Below, piece by piece: positions 14,535-22,317 of a stretch of DNA of 36,971 nt (position 1 is the first letter of the stretch; the number at the start of each line of letters is the position of its first letter). The position numbers and the translations under genes are program-made. The DNA is taken from contig JADGHQ010000021.1 of the NCBI GenBank assembly GCA_019683805.1, positions 1-36,971 of the forward strand, written 5' to 3'. This DNA is from Thermoleophilaceae bacterium (GTDB taxonomy: Bacteria; Actinomycetota; Thermoleophilia; Solirubrobacterales; Thermoleophilaceae). The notes beneath the pieces were generated by a model. It saw nothing but the letters and a program-made list of their open reading frames with translations. It was not told where the DNA came from and did no database searches.

Positions 14535-15196
14535 GCGCCGTGCTCGAAGCACGATCGCTGTATCGCTTCTACCACGCCGGCGACGAGGAGACGCTGGCGC
14601 TCCAGGGCGTCTCGCTCGAAGTCGACCGCGGCGAGGTCCTCGCCGTGACGGGCCCGTCGGGCTCGGGCAAGTCGACGCTGCTGGCCGTGCTCGCCGGGCT
14701 CGACGAGCCCGACGGCGGCGTGGTCCGCATCGAGGACGAACGCCTGTCGCGCCGCCCCGAGGAGCAGCGCGCCGACATCCGCGCGCGCCTGCTCGGCGTC
14801 GTCTACCAGCAGGCGAACCTCATCGGGCACCTGTCGGTGGAGGACAACGTCGCGCTCGCGCAACGCCTCGGCCGGCGGGCGGGCTCGAGCGACCGGCGGC
14901 GCCGGGTGCTCGAGCGCTGCGGGATCGCCAGTCGCGCGCACGCGCTGCCCTCGCAGCTGTCGGGCGGCGAGCTGGCTCGCGCGGGGCTGGCGGTCGCGCT
15001 GGCCAACGACCCGGCCGTGGTGCTCGCCGACGAGCCCACCGGCGAGCTCGACCAGCACACCGCCGCCCGCGTGCTCGAGCTGCTGCGCGAGCACGCCGAG
15101 GCCGGCACGGCCGTCCTGATCGTCACCCACTCGCCCGAGGTCGCCGCGGTCGCCGACCGCGAGATACGCCTGCGCGACGGCAGGGTCGAGCCATGA
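14531..15196 (+). CDS. ABC ATPase of the LolD/MacB type (first)
   Basis: This 221-aa ATPase has Walker A GPSGSGKST (41-49), a Q-loop VVYQQANL, signature LSGGE (143-147), Walker B VVLADE (163-168), the subfamily-typical DEPTGELD and H-loop His200. This subfamily works with FtsX/MacB-type permeases in extracting or exporting molecules from the membrane. It is coupled by ATGA overlaps to the lipoprotein before it and a second, different ATPase after it. The two ATPases may form a heterodimer beneath the single permease. Confidence 0.92.
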   Translation: MSAVLEARSLYRFYHAGDEETLALQGVSLEVDRGEVLAVTGPSGSGKSTLLAVLAGLDEPDGGVVRIEDERLSRRPEEQRADIRARLLGVVYQQANLIGHLSVEDNVALAQRLGRRAGSSDRRRRVLERCGIASRAHALPSQLSGGELARAGLAVALANDPAVVLADEPTGELDQHTAARVLELLREHAEAGTAVLIVTHSPEVAAVADREIRLRDGRVEP

Positions 15197-15867
15197 GCGC
15201 GCTGGTGACCTGCGTCGGCGCCGGGCGCACCTACGGCAGCGGCGCGACGGCCACCGTCGCGCTGCAGCCGACCGACTGCGCCGTCGAGGAGCGGGCGCGG
15301 ATCGCGATCATGGGGCCGTCCGGCTCGGGCAAGTCGACGCTGCTGCACCTCCTCGCCGGCCTCGACGACCCGACCGTGGGGACGGTCGCGTGGCCGGCGA
15401 TCGGGGACCGCGGCGCCCTTCGCCCGGGCCCGGTCGCGGTGATCTTCCAGGGGCCCAGCCTGCTGCCACCGCTCACCGTGGAGGAGAACGTAGCCCTGCC
15501 GCTGATCCTGGCCGGCGAGCGCGACGCCGAAGCGCGGATGGCGGCCCGGTCGGCACTGGAGCTCGTCGATCTGCTCGACCTCCGTCACAAGCTGCCCGAG
15601 GAGATCTCCGGTGGGCAGGCGCAGCGCGTCGCGATCGCGCGGGCGCTCGCCGGCCGCCCGCGGCTGATCCTCGCCGACGAGCCCACCGGGCAGCTTGACC
15701 GCGCGAGCGCGGCTGCGGTCGTCGACGTCCTGCTCGCCGCCGCCGAGCACGGCGATGCGGCGCTTGTGGTGGCCACGCACGACCCGCTGGTCGCGGACCG
15801 CCTACCCGAGCGCTGGCAGATGCGCAGCGGCCGGCTCGAGACCAGGGAGGCGGCATGGTCGCGCTGA
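15193..15867 (+). CDS. ABC ATPase of the LolD/MacB type (second)
   Basis: This 224-aa ATPase has Walker A GPSGSGKST (41-49), Q-loop VIFQGPSL, signature ISGGQ (138-142), Walker B LILADE (158-163), DEPTGQLD and H-loop His196. All catalytic motifs are intact, as in the first ATPase, so neither looks like a dead partner. The sequences differ clearly, so this is not a recent tandem copy. Its ATG overlaps the first ATPase stop (ATGA), and its own 3' end overlaps the permease start by 13 bp. Confidence 0.92.
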   Translation: MSALVTCVGAGRTYGSGATATVALQPTDCAVEERARIAIMGPSGSGKSTLLHLLAGLDDPTVGTVAWPAIGDRGALRPGPVAVIFQGPSLLPPLTVEENVALPLILAGERDAEARMAARSALELVDLLDLRHKLPEEISGGQAQRVAIARALAGRPRLILADEPTGQLDRASAAAVVDVLLAAAEHGDAALVVATHDPLVADRLPERWQMRSGRLETREAAWSR

Positions 15868-18494
15868 CCTGGCTGCACGGACTGGTCAGGCATCGCCGCG
15901 GCCGTCTGCTCGCGACCGTCGTCGGCGTGGCCGTCGGCGTGGCGCTGATCGCGTCGATCGGGTCGTTCTTGTCCTCGACGACATCGCAGATGAGCGCACG
16001 GGCGATTGCCCGGGTCCCCGTCGACTGGCAGGTCGAGGCCCAGCACGGCGCCGATCCACAGCGCCTGCTCGAGCGGGTGGCGCGCTTTCCCGGCGTCCGC
16101 CGCGCGTTGCCCGTGAGCTTCGCCGACACCACCGGGCTGCAGGCGCGGACCGGCGGGTCGGTCCAGCGCACCGGCCCCGGCAAGGTCCTCGGCCTGCCCG
16201 CGGGCTACGCGCAGGCCTTCCCCGGCGAGCTGCGTACGCTGTCGGGCCGCGGCAGCGGGGTCCTGCTTGCGCAGCAGACGGCGGCCAACCTGCACGCGCG
16301 CCCGGGCGACACCGTGACGATCGGCGGCGCGCGCGGGCGCCCCAAGGTCAGGGTCGAGGGCGTCGTCGACCTGCCCGCGGCCGACTCGCTGTTCCAGCAG
16401 GTCGGCGCGCCGGCCGGCGCGCAGCCGCAGGCGCCGCCCGACAACGTCATCCTCCTGCCGGCGGCGCTCTTCAGGCGCCTCGAGGGTCGGGCCGTCACGC
16501 AGATCCACGCGGCTCTCGATCATCGCCTGCCCGGTAGTCCCGCGGCGGCCTTCACGGCCGTCAACGGCAGGAAGCTCAACCTCGAGACCCGCCTGGCCGG
16601 GGCGGGCCTCGTGGGCGACAACCTCGGCACCGCGCTGGACCAGGCACGCCAGGACGCGCTCTACGCGCAGCTTCTGTTCCTCTTCCTCGGTGTGCCCGGC
16701 GCGGTCGTCGCCGGCCTGGTCACCGCGACGATTGCCTCCGCGGGCGCCGGCCGGCGCCGGCGCGACGCGGCGCTGCTGCGCACCCGCGGCGCCTCGACGC
16801 GCCAGCTCGTGCGGATCGCGCTCACCGAGACCGGGTCGGTCGCCGCCCTGGGCATAGCCGCCGGGCTCGGCGCAGCGCTGTTGATCGGCTCGACGCAGTT
16901 CGGGACTGCGACCTTCGGCGCCAGCACGCTCGCCGCGATCCTCTGGCCAAGCGGGGCCGCGCTCGCCGGCCTCTTGATCGCGGGCGGCGCTATCGCGCTC
17001 CCAGCGTGGCGCGACGCGCGGAGCCTCACCGTCGCCGGACAGCGCCGGCACGTCGGTCGCGACGACCGCGTGCCGTGGTGGGCGCGCGCCGGCGTGGACT
17101 TCCTGTGCCTCGCCGGGGCGGCATTGGTCTACTGGCAGGCCTCGCGCAACGGTTACAACCTGGTGCTGGCCCCCGAGGGCGTCCCGCAGATCTCGGTCAA
17201 CTGGTACGCGCTGCTGGCGCCCCTGCTCGGCTGGATCGGCGCCGGCCTGCTCGCCTACCGCATCGCCGACCTCGTGCTCGTCCGCGGCCGCACGCCCCTG
17301 GCGCGCCTCTTCCGGCCGCTGGCCGGCGAGCTGGCGCCGACGGTCGCGGCGACGATGCGCCGCCAGCGTCGGCTGCTCGCGCGAGCCGGCACGCTGGTCG
17401 CGCTGACCGCGGCTTTCGCCGCCTCCACCGCCGTGTTCAACTCGACCTACAAGCAGCAGGCCGAGGTCGACGCGCGGCTGACCAACGGCGCCGACGTCAC
17501 GGTGACCGAGTCGCCGGGCGCGCGCGTGGGTCCCGGGGACGGGGCGCGCCTGGCCCGCGTGCCGGGCGTGAAGAGCGTCGAGCCGCTGCAGCACCGCTTC
17601 GCCTACGTCGGCGCCGACCTGCAGGACCTCTACGGCGTGCGCCCGCAGACGATCGGCGCCGCCGGCAGGCTGCAGAGCTCGTGGTTCCAGGGCGGCACCG
17701 CGAAGCAGCTGATTGCCACGCTCGCGCGACGGCCCGACTCCGTGCTCGTCGCCGCGGAGACCGTCAAAGACTTCCAGCTGCAGCCCGGCGACACGCTGCG
17801 CCTGCGCCTGCAGAACGGTCGCACCAAGCAGTTCACCACCGTGCCGTTCCACTACGTCGGCGTCGCCAAGGAGTTCCCGACCGCGCCGACGGACTCGTTC
17901 CTGGTCGCGAACGCCGACTATGTCGCCAAGCGGACCGGCAGCGACGCGGTCGGCACCTTCCTGGTGCAGACCGACGGCACGCCGCCGAAGCAGGTGGCCG
18001 CGCGCCTGCGCACGACCGTCGGCACCTCCGCGCAGGTAACCGACATCCAGACCTCGCGGCGCGTGGTCGGCTCGAACCTGACGGCGGTCGAGCTGTCCGG
18101 GCTCACGAAGGTCGAGCTGGGCTTCGCGCTCGTGTTGGCCGCGGCGGCAAGCGGGCTCACGCTCGGGCTCGGGCTGCAGGAGCGGCGACGCACGTTCGCG
18201 ATCGCCGCCGCGCTCGGCGCCCGTGCGCGCCAGCTCGGCGGATTCGTGTGGAGCGAATCGGCGTTCGTCACCGGCGGCGGCCTCGCGCTCGGCGCACTCA
18301 TCGCCGTCGTCATCTCCGAGATGCTCGTCAAGGTGCTCACCGGGGTCTTCGACCCGCCGCCCGACGCGCTCGCTGTCCCGTGGGGCTACCTGCTCGCCGT
18401 CGCCACGCTCGTCGTCGGCGCGGTGGCGACCGCCGGGGCGATCGTCCTGCGGGCTCTGCGCCGGCCACCGATCGAGGAGCTCCGCGACCTGTAG
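15855..18494 (+). CDS. ABC permease with two FtsX/MacB-type halves
   Basis: This 879-aa permease has about ten membrane helices. A first helix at about 17-40 is followed by an extracytoplasmic domain to about 275 and a cluster of helices. After a second start helix (near ALTAAFAASTAVF) come another extracytoplasmic domain and three final helices. This two-half arrangement is known from YbbP-type permeases, which act as a complete transmembrane unit. The ATG at 15855 follows GGGAGG with a 4-nt spacer. Probable role: ATP-driven transport or extraction of a hydrophobic or peptide-like molecule at the outer face of the membrane, possibly resistance. The substrate is unknown. Confidence 0.9.
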   Translation: MVALTWLHGLVRHRRGRLLATVVGVAVGVALIASIGSFLSSTTSQMSARAIARVPVDWQVEAQHGADPQRLLERVARFPGVRRALPVSFADTTGLQARTGGSVQRTGPGKVLGLPAGYAQAFPGELRTLSGRGSGVLLAQQTAANLHARPGDTVTIGGARGRPKVRVEGVVDLPAADSLFQQVGAPAGAQPQAPPDNVILLPAALFRRLEGRAVTQIHAALDHRLPGSPAAAFTAVNGRKLNLETRLAGAGLVGDNLGTALDQARQDALYAQLLFLFLGVPGAVVAGLVTATIASAGAGRRRRDAALLRTRGASTRQLVRIALTETGSVAALGIAAGLGAALLIGSTQFGTATFGASTLAAILWPSGAALAGLLIAGGAIALPAWRDARSLTVAGQRRHVGRDDRVPWWARAGVDFLCLAGAALVYWQASRNGYNLVLAPEGVPQISVNWYALLAPLLGWIGAGLLAYRIADLVLVRGRTPLARLFRPLAGELAPTVAATMRRQRRLLARAGTLVALTAAFAASTAVFNSTYKQQAEVDARLTNGADVTVTESPGARVGPGDGARLARVPGVKSVEPLQHRFAYVGADLQDLYGVRPQTIGAAGRLQSSWFQGGTAKQLIATLARRPDSVLVAAETVKDFQLQPGDTLRLRLQNGRTKQFTTVPFHYVGVAKEFPTAPTDSFLVANADYVAKRTGSDAVGTFLVQTDGTPPKQVAARLRTTVGTSAQVTDIQTSRRVVGSNLTAVELSGLTKVELGFALVLAAAASGLTLGLGLQERRRTFAIAAALGARARQLGGFVWSESAFVTGGGLALGALIAVVISEMLVKVLTGVFDPPPDALAVPWGYLLAVATLVVGAVATAGAIVLRALRRPPIEELRDL

Positions 18495-18508
18495 AGGAGC
18501 GTGCTCGC

Positions 18509-18598
18509 ATGGTCCACCTTGCCGCCACGCGCACGCCGACCCGGGCCAGCCCGCGACCACCGCGACGACGCCCGCCCGGGCAGCGGGGCCGGCGGTGA
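18509..18598 (+). CDS. Possible 29-residue Arg/Pro-rich leader peptide
   Basis: An ATG at 18509 with GAGGAG 9 nt upstream opens a 29-codon frame whose TGA overlaps the GTG of the second response regulator (GTGA). The peptide has nine Arg and six Pro, including PP and PPG sequences that can slow ribosomes. It could be a leader coupling or tuning translation of the regulator. Without expression evidence it may equally be a chance frame in GC-rich DNA, although the well-placed ribosome site and the overlap argue for translation. Confidence 0.35.
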   Translation: MVHLAATRTPTRASPRPPRRRPPGQRGRR

Positions 18599-19278
18599 CA
18601 CCGGCCCGGGTTCTCGTCGTCGAGGACGACCGCGACCTGGCCGGCGCGCTCGAGCTGGAGCTGTCGCACGCCGGTTACGCCGTGCGCAGCGTAGGCGACG
18701 GCCCGGCGGCGCTGCGGGCCGAGCAGGAATGGAAGCCCGAGCTCGTGCTGCTCGACCTCGGCCTGCCGAGCCTGGACGGGCTCGAGGTCTGCCGGCGCCT
18801 GCGCGCCGCCACCCGCGCGCCGATCCTCATCCTCACCGCCCGCGACGCGATCACCGACCGCGTCCGCGGACTGGACGCCGGCGCCGACGACTACGTGGTC
18901 AAGCCGTTCTCGCTCGACGAGCTGATGGCGCGCGTGCGCTCCGCGCTGCGCCGTGCCCGGCTGCGCGAGGAGGGCCAGCGGCTGCGCGCCGGCGATCTCG
19001 AGCTCGACGCGGCCGCGCGCACCGTCACGCGAGGGGAGTGCCCGATCGACCTCACGCGACGCGAGTTCGACCTGCTCGAGTGCCTGCTGCGCCACCCGGG
19101 CCAGGTGCTCGACCGCGCCACCCTGCTGGCCGACGTCTGGGGCTATGACTTCCTGGGCGGCTCCAACGTCGTCGACGTCTACGTGCGCTATCTGCGCGCC
19201 AAGATCGAGCGGCCCGACGAGCCGCGGTTGATCGAGACCGTGCGCGGGATCGGCTACGTGCTGCGCCCTCCGCGATGA
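18595..19278 (+). CDS. OmpR/PhoB-family response regulator (second)
   Basis: This 227-aa regulator has receiver residues Glu10-Asp11-Asp12, phosphoacceptor Asp54 (LVLLDLGLPSLDG) and Lys103 (VVKPF). The winged helix contains RREFDLLECLLRHPG and ends VRGIGYVLRPP. GTG at 18595 is the only start in this frame just before the conserved sequence; it overlaps the stop of the small Arg/Pro-rich frame and has no strong ribosome site of its own. It sits 100 bp after the permease on the same strand and overlaps the kinase gene by 4 bp. It is a different subfamily member from the first regulator, so the ABC module is flanked by two separate signal systems. Confidence 0.92.
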   Translation: MTPARVLVVEDDRDLAGALELELSHAGYAVRSVGDGPAALRAEQEWKPELVLLDLGLPSLDGLEVCRRLRAATRAPILILTARDAITDRVRGLDAGADDYVVKPFSLDELMARVRSALRRARLREEGQRLRAGDLELDAAARTVTRGECPIDLTRREFDLLECLLRHPGQVLDRATLLADVWGYDFLGGSNVVDVYVRYLRAKIERPDEPRLIETVRGIGYVLRPPR

Positions 19279-20684
19279 CCCGGCTCGGCATCAGCGCCCG
19301 TTTCGCGCTGCTGAGCGCCGCGCTCGTCCTGGCGATCGCCGCGCTCGTCGGCGTCGGCGGCTACCTCGCCCTGCGCCAGTCTCTGCTCACTCGCGCCCAG
19401 CACGAGGCGCGGGACCAGGCCCGCCAGCTCGTCGCTCTGATCGACGTCGGTGGCGAGGGCGACGCCGGACGCCGGCAGGCCAACCAGGTCGACGTCCGCG
19501 ATCCATCGCTCACCGGCGGCTTCACGCGCGGCGGCGTGCTCGTCGGCATCCTGCGCCCCGACGGCACGCGCATCCAGGCCTCCCCGGGGGCCTCCCCCCT
19601 CCCGGGCCGGATGCGCGCAAGCTGCCTGCGCGCCGGCCACGCTCAGGCGCGCACAGCCCAGCTCGCGCTCGCCTGCGCCCGCGTCGGCCCCGCCCGCCGC
19701 CCGGCCGCGCTCGTCGCCGTCGGCGCCCCGCTCCGCGACGCGCGTCACGCCCTCGCCCGCCTCGCCCAGGCGCTCGCCCTCGGCGTCCTCGCCGGCACGC
19801 TGCTGGCGGCCGCGCTCGCGCGCGCGGTCGCCGACCGCGCGCTCCGGCCCGCCCGCCGCATCGCGCAGGCCGCGAGCTCGATCCAGTCCGGGGACCTGAC
19901 CCGGCGCATCGACTATCAGGGCCCGCGCGACGAGCTGGGCGAGCTCGCCGACGTCCTCGACGCCTGTTTCGCCGAGCTGGAGCAGGGCGTCGAGCGCCAA
20001 CGCCGCTTCGTCGCCGACGCCTCCCACGAGCTGCGCACGCCGCTGGCCACCATCCAGGCGCACGTCGAGCTCCTGCGAGGGTGGGCACACGAGAGCCCCG
20101 CCGCTCGCGAGACCGCTCTGGCCGCGCTCGACCAGGCCAGCCGCGCCGCCGGGCGGATGGGCACCGATCTGCTCTACCTCGCCCAGCTCGACCGACTCCC
20201 GCCCCAGCGGCGCGCTCCGGCCCAGCTCGACCAGATCGTCATCGACGCGGTCCGCGAGGCACAGCCGTTGCGCCCCGAGATCCCGATCCGCATCACGCGA
20301 CTCGACGAGCTGCGGCTCACCGCCGACGAGCTCGCGCTGCGCCAGCTCCTGGTCGACCTGCTGGCCAACGCGCTGCGCGTCAGCCCGGCCTCCACCGAGG
20401 TGACCGTCGAGCTCGCCACCGACGAGCACACAGCCACCGTCACCGTCAGCGACCACGGACCCGGCATCCCTCCCGAGGCGCTCGGGCGCATCTTCGAACG
20501 CTTCTACACCACCGCCCCGCGCCGATCCGGCAGCTCCGGCCTCGGCCTGGCCATCGCCCGCGAGATCGCCCGCCGCCATGGCGGCGACGTGCGCGCCGCG
20601 AACCGCCCCGACCGCGGCGCCGTCTTCCTTGTCGAGCTCCCGATCCAGACCGCTCTCACCGAATCCGCACCCGGCTCTCCCTGA
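19275..20684 (+). CDS. Two-component sensor histidine kinase (second)
   Basis: This 469-aa kinase has TM1 at about 10-32, an extracytoplasmic region of about 130 residues containing Cys117 and Cys134, TM2 at about 165-184, a HAMP linker, and the H-box FVADASHELRTPLATI with His251. The ATPase domain has the N-box DLLANALRVSP, DHGPGIP, the F-box IFERFYTT and GLGLAIAREI. The ATG overlaps the regulator stop (ATGA). The cysteine pair could form a disulfide or bind metal in the sensor domain. A small exported protein gene follows 54 bp downstream. Confidence 0.92.
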   Translation: MTRLGISARFALLSAALVLAIAALVGVGGYLALRQSLLTRAQHEARDQARQLVALIDVGGEGDAGRRQANQVDVRDPSLTGGFTRGGVLVGILRPDGTRIQASPGASPLPGRMRASCLRAGHAQARTAQLALACARVGPARRPAALVAVGAPLRDARHALARLAQALALGVLAGTLLAAALARAVADRALRPARRIAQAASSIQSGDLTRRIDYQGPRDELGELADVLDACFAELEQGVERQRRFVADASHELRTPLATIQAHVELLRGWAHESPAARETALAALDQASRAAGRMGTDLLYLAQLDRLPPQRRAPAQLDQIVIDAVREAQPLRPEIPIRITRLDELRLTADELALRQLLVDLLANALRVSPASTEVTVELATDEHTATVTVSDHGPGIPPEALGRIFERFYTTAPRRSGSSGLGLAIAREIARRHGGDVRAANRPDRGAVFLVELPIQTALTESAPGSP

Positions 20685-20738
20685 GCCCTAATCGCGCTCG
20701 CATACGGTCCGAGGCGTCCACCACGAAGGAGGTACGGC

Positions 20739-21062
20739 ATGGCCAGAGCCATCCGTCCGACGCTGCTGCTGTTGCTCGCCGCAGCGGCCATCACCATGGC
20801 GCTGCTGCTGACCGGAGCGCTCGGCAGCTCGGCTCCCACCGCCGCCGGGGCGCCCCAGACCACGCAGGTCATCGACCGCGACAACGTCCAGGCCGGCGAT
20901 CAGACCGCCCCTGACAGCTCCTCGGCCGAGCAGGAGAACGGGGGCGAGAACGAGAGCGCCGACGAGCCGGCGGGCGAGGCCCAGCCCGGCCACGAGGACC
21001 CGCAGGGCCGGCAGGTGGACCACCAGTGCCCGCCTGACTGCGCCCCCGGCGAGCTGCCGTAG
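20739..21062 (+). CDS. Small exported or membrane-anchored acidic protein
   Basis: This 107-aa protein has an N-terminal hydrophobic segment (about residues 8-28) that could be a signal peptide or anchor. A low-complexity acidic Glu/Asp/Gly/Ser region follows, then a C-terminus with HQCPPDCAPGELP, where two Cys flank PPD. No family is recognised. The ATG at 20739 has an excellent AAGGAGGT 5 nt upstream, and TACGGT at 20703-20708 could be its own -10. Its place directly after the second kinase suggests a role in, or regulation by, that system; this is inference from position only. Confidence 0.75.
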   Translation: MARAIRPTLLLLLAAAAITMALLLTGALGSSAPTAAGAPQTTQVIDRDNVQAGDQTAPDSSSAEQENGGENESADEPAGEAQPGHEDPQGRQVDHQCPPDCAPGELP

Positions 21063-21095
21063 CCAACTCAACCCCGAGACCGCCGGTGCCCGGAC

Positions 21096-21112
21096 CCGCC
21101 GGGCGCCGGCGG
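21096..21112. terminator. GC hairpin after the small exported protein gene
   Basis: A perfect 7-bp stem (CCGCCGG/CCGGCGG) with a 3-nt loop lies 33 nt past the stop. No T tract follows. The rest of 21113-21257 shows no gene. Confidence 0.35.
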
Positions 21113-21257
21113 CGGCCCGGTCCGATCCCCGCATCTTCGGCGCATTTCAGCCCGATTCCACGCCGTTCAATCCTTGGAACGAGCCTGATCCGACCGCTCG
21201 CGCACGGGCGCTCGGGGCTCACCCGGTTCAGGTGATGCGCGCAATGCCTCGCGCCCT

Positions 21258-21263
21258 TAGCTT
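21258..21263 (+). promoter_or_regulatory. Candidate -10 element of the leaderless FGE gene
   Basis: TAGCTT fits TANNNT and is 8 bp before the ATG at 21272, which has no convincing Shine-Dalgarno sequence. No clear -35 is seen. Confidence 0.42.
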
Positions 21264-21271
21264 CGGTCGGG

Positions 21272-22309
21272 ATGAGCCCCGAGGCTGCCAGATCCGCTTC
21301 GTGCTGCGGTCCCTCACGCGCGGGCTCCGAATCGGCCGGGGTCGGCGAGGAGGGAGCTGGCCTGCCGGCCCGGCCGCCGGTCGCCGAATCGAGTCGGCCT
21401 CCGGGGCCCCCGGAGATGGTTTCGCTGGAGGGCGGCGCGTTCCTGATGGGAGCCGATGGCCCGGAGTGCATCGCCTCCGACCGCGAGGGGCCGGTGCGCG
21501 AGGTCGAGGTCAGCGCCTTCTCGATCGACCCCTGCGCCGTCTCGAACGGTCGCTTCGCCGTGTTCGCCGACGCGACCGATTACGTCACGGACGCCGAGCG
21601 CTACGGCTGGTCGTTCGTCTTCGGCGGCCTGCTCCCCGACGAGTTCCCAGACACCCGCGGCGTCATCCAGGCGCCGTGGTGGCGCCAGGTCTACGGCGCC
21701 TGCTGGCGCCAACCCGAGGGGCCGCACTCCTCGATCGACGATCGCCTCGACCATCCCGTCGTTCACGTGTCCTGGCGCGACGCGGAGGCTTTCTGTCGCT
21801 GGAGCGGGGTGAGGCTGCCGTCCGAGGCCGAGTGGGAGCACGCGGCTCGCGGCGGCCTGGTCCAGAAGCGCTTTCCCTGGGGAGATGAGCTGGAGCCGGG
21901 CGGAGAGCACCGCATGAACGTCTGGCAGGGAACGTTCCCGTCGCAGAACACGCTCGGGGACGGCTACCTGGGCACCTGTCCAGTCGACGCGTTCCCCGCC
22001 AACGGGTATGGGCTTCACAACACGACCGGCAACGTATGGGAATGGTGCGCGGACCTCTTCTTCGCCGGTCCCCTCGGCGACCTGCCGCACCCGGTCGATC
22101 CCGCGGACTCGGCGGGCGAGGAGGCGAGGGTAACCCGTGGCGGCTCCTACCTCTGCCACCACTCCTATTGCAACCGCTACCGGGTCGCGGCCCGGAGCTC
22201 CAACACGGCGAGCACCTCGACGGGAAATACGGGATTCAGATGCGCCCGCGACGCGGAGCCCGCGTCAGTTCCGGCTGTAGTGGCGCCGCCCGGACGAAGC
22301 CACACCTAG
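21272..22309 (+). CDS. Formylglycine-generating enzyme (sulfatase-modifying factor)
   Basis: This 345-aa enzyme oxidises the active-site Cys of sulfatases to formylglycine in the cytoplasm, using a Cu(I) site and O2. The FGE domain runs from about residue 49 (MVSLEGGAFLMG) to 327. The copper-binding pair Cys295 and Cys300 is present in GGSYLCHHSYCNRYRVAARS, almost the same as in the Streptomyces coelicolor enzyme as I recall it. These Cys separate true FGE from relatives such as EgtB. The N-terminal 48 residues are low-complexity apart from an adjacent Cys pair (Cys11-Cys12). The next gene, 8 bp away, is a Cys-type sulfatase, its expected substrate. Confidence 0.93.
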   Translation: MSPEAARSASCCGPSRAGSESAGVGEEGAGLPARPPVAESSRPPGPPEMVSLEGGAFLMGADGPECIASDREGPVREVEVSAFSIDPCAVSNGRFAVFADATDYVTDAERYGWSFVFGGLLPDEFPDTRGVIQAPWWRQVYGACWRQPEGPHSSIDDRLDHPVVHVSWRDAEAFCRWSGVRLPSEAEWEHAARGGLVQKRFPWGDELEPGGEHRMNVWQGTFPSQNTLGDGYLGTCPVDAFPANGYGLHNTTGNVWEWCADLFFAGPLGDLPHPVDPADSAGEEARVTRGGSYLCHHSYCNRYRVAARSSNTASTSTGNTGFRCARDAEPASVPAVVAPPGRSHT

Positions 22310-22317
22310 GGGGCGAA

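Noticed and set aside
15585-18560. 991-codon open frame on the minus strand opposite the ABC ATPase/permease genes
   Set aside because: The product is Arg/Gly/His-rich low complexity without motifs, while the plus strand encodes a clear permease. It is an antisense shadow caused by high GC.
21158-21180. Weak inverted repeat around TTCAATCCTTGGAA before the FGE gene
   Set aside because: Only four or five bases per arm match and it is not placed near the candidate -10; not distinguishable from chance.
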